Positions 63,196-64,000 of a DNA stretch of 64,000 bases are shown here, one piece after another. The notes under the pieces were generated by a model. The model was not told the DNA's origin and did no database searches. It worked only from the letters and a program-made list of their open reading frames with translations. The first letter of the stretch is position 1, and each line of letters opens with the position of its first letter. Source of the DNA: Streptomyces noursei (lineage in GTDB: Bacteria > Actinomycetota > Actinomycetes > Streptomycetales > Streptomycetaceae); NCBI RefSeq assembly GCF_001646665.1, contig NZ_LWBU01000384.1, positions 62,001-126,000 on the forward strand. Direction: 5' to 3'. The translations under genes and the position numbers were made by a program.

Positions 63196-63555
63196 ATGCT
63201 GAAGCCAGTACTGCGTGCAGTTGAAGCCAGTGGTCGTATCGTGGACGATCCGACCGAGGAGGCTCTGCACGACCTGCTGTCCGAGATGAACCTGTCGCAC
63301 CGGTTTGTGATCCTGGAAAGACTCGATCTGGAGCCTGTGGATCAGCACTACATTCAGGTGTACCTGAACGACGACCTCAGCTACCAGGTCGAGTACCGCG
63401 AAGGCAGTGCAGACAAGCACCACCAGGCCCACGTCCCAAGGCTTCATGAAGTGTTCGGCCCGGAAGAGCCCACCGCCCAGGTGATGATGGACTGGGCTCA
63501 CGATCGGCAGGGATGGCGGGAGGCGTTGCCGTGGGCCCCCATGCCTTTTCAGTGA
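63196..63555 (+). CDS. Unknown protein next to or inside an IS element
   Basis: 119 residues from ATG 63196, starting MLKPVLRAVEASGRIVDD and containing LEPVDQHYIQVYLNDDLSYQVEYREG and VMMDWAHDRQGW. It is acidic, with an immunity-protein-like size, and has no domain I recognise. It starts 60 bases inside an IS5-like end (63134) and its 3' end faces the C-terminus of a second IS5-type transposase, so it may be a passenger of that element or a chromosomal gene caught between. Confidence 0.6.
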   Translation: MLKPVLRAVEASGRIVDDPTEEALHDLLSEMNLSHRFVILERLDLEPVDQHYIQVYLNDDLSYQVEYREGSADKHHQAHVPRLHEVFGPEEPTAQVMMDWAHDRQGWREALPWAPMPFQ

Positions 63556-64000
63556 AGTACAGCCACTCGTTGATCGCCGCGACCAGGACTGTCGCCTCGC
63601 AGCGGACGGCGAGCTTGTCGTATCGCGTGGCGACCGCCCGGTGTCTCTTGAGGCGGTTGATCCGGCACTCCACCGCGTGCCGCTGGCGGTAGTCGACCGG
63701 GTCGAAGCGCGGTGGCCGACCACCGCGGGGTCCGGTTTTTGGCGGTTGCGCACCTGGTCGGCCTTGTCGGGAATGGTGCAGCGGATCCCGCGGCGGCGCA
63801 GGTATGCACGGTTCTTGCGGGAGGCGTACGCCTTGTCCGCGCGGACCCGGTGGGGGCGGACGCGTGACCGGCCCGGCCCTATGCGGGGCACACGGACCTT
63901 TGCCAAGACGGGTTCGAACTGCGGCGAGTCCCCGCGCTGCCCGGCGGTCACCACGATCGCCATGGGCTTCTGGCCCTGCTCGACGGCCAGGTGCAGCTTG
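63540..64000 (-). pseudogene. Frameshifted IS5-family transposase, cut by window end
   Basis: Reading leftwards from the window edge, the frame gives KLHLAVEQGQKPMAIVVTAGQRGDSPQ... to VRADKAYASRKNRAYLRR and DKADQVRNRQK, the DDE part of an IS5-type transposase. Near a run of five T (63736-63740) the frame is lost. The expected continuation (GGRPPRFDPVDYRQ, then AVECRINRLKRHRAVATRYDKL and INEWL) is found in another frame. One base deletion, or programmed slippage at the A-run of the coding strand, would explain this. The normal stop after INEWL is also missing. The N-terminus lies outside the window. Confidence 0.75.

Overview
The window is about 72% GC, with third-position GC codon bias, frequent GTG starts, four-base ATGA/GTGA gene overlaps and a few TTA leucine codons. 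It carries PP2C/HATPase regulators, a lasso-peptide locus and several small biosynthetic clusters. All of this fits a Streptomyces chromosome, probably an accessory or arm-proximal region. I saw no tRNA, rRNA or CRISPR array.

Layout. 1-3181: a three-gene unit (PLP fold-type II enzyme, cut by the window edge; DUF364-like Rossmann protein; MFS exporter). 3394-7374: two PP2C (SpoIIE-type) phosphatases, one a large HATPase-PAS-GAF-PP2C protein. 7542-8755: a two-gene graspetide-like RiPP locus (Cys-rich precursor and MvdD-type ATP-grasp ligase). 8820-11490: a LysR regulator with a divergent EamA exporter, and two small proteins. 12097-17168: a lasso peptide operon (precursor, cyclase, RRE protein, leader peptidase, ABC exporter) whose core is almost identical to lagmysin, ending in a strong bidirectional hairpin.

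17622-33173 is the most unusual region. It is a carrier-protein-based cluster with no PKS or NRPS megasynthase. It holds an EctB-type diaminobutyrate aminotransferase and an EctA-type acetyltransferase without EctC, three carrier proteins, two adenylating enzymes and a BtrK/VinO-like PLP decarboxylase. It also has two BtrH-like proteins (one fused to a carrier domain), an acyl-CoA-dehydrogenase-fold protein that seems to lack its catalytic Glu and is paired with a flavin reductase, a crotonase, an Sfp-type PPTase and a LysE exporter. The likely logic is to make L-2,4-diaminobutyrate, load it on a carrier, modify or decarboxylate or N-oxygenate it there, transfer it, and export the product. The product cannot be named from sequence.

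33313-47669 is a mixed stretch: a glycosyltransferase, an M16-like peptidase, two GNAT/VOC proteins, a ROK protein, a double-MerR regulator, a GlxA-type regulator, a dienelactone hydrolase and several unknowns. 48194-55001 is a second compact cluster, built on a sugar-phosphate (sedoheptulose 7-phosphate) cyclase followed by SDR, GMC and Gfo/Idh oxidoreductases, a sugar-porter MFS and a HAD phosphatase. It probably makes a C7-cyclitol, and its first gene has a TTA codon. 55157-57136: a secreted alpha-lytic-type protease (TTA codon in its signal sequence) and a DUF1062 protein. 57339-61218: a membrane PP2C gene and an RsbQ-RsbP-RsbV-like partner-switching operon. 61485-64000: an alpha/beta hydrolase whose stop codon has been hit by an IS5-type element, followed by a second related, frameshifted IS5-type element that runs off the window.
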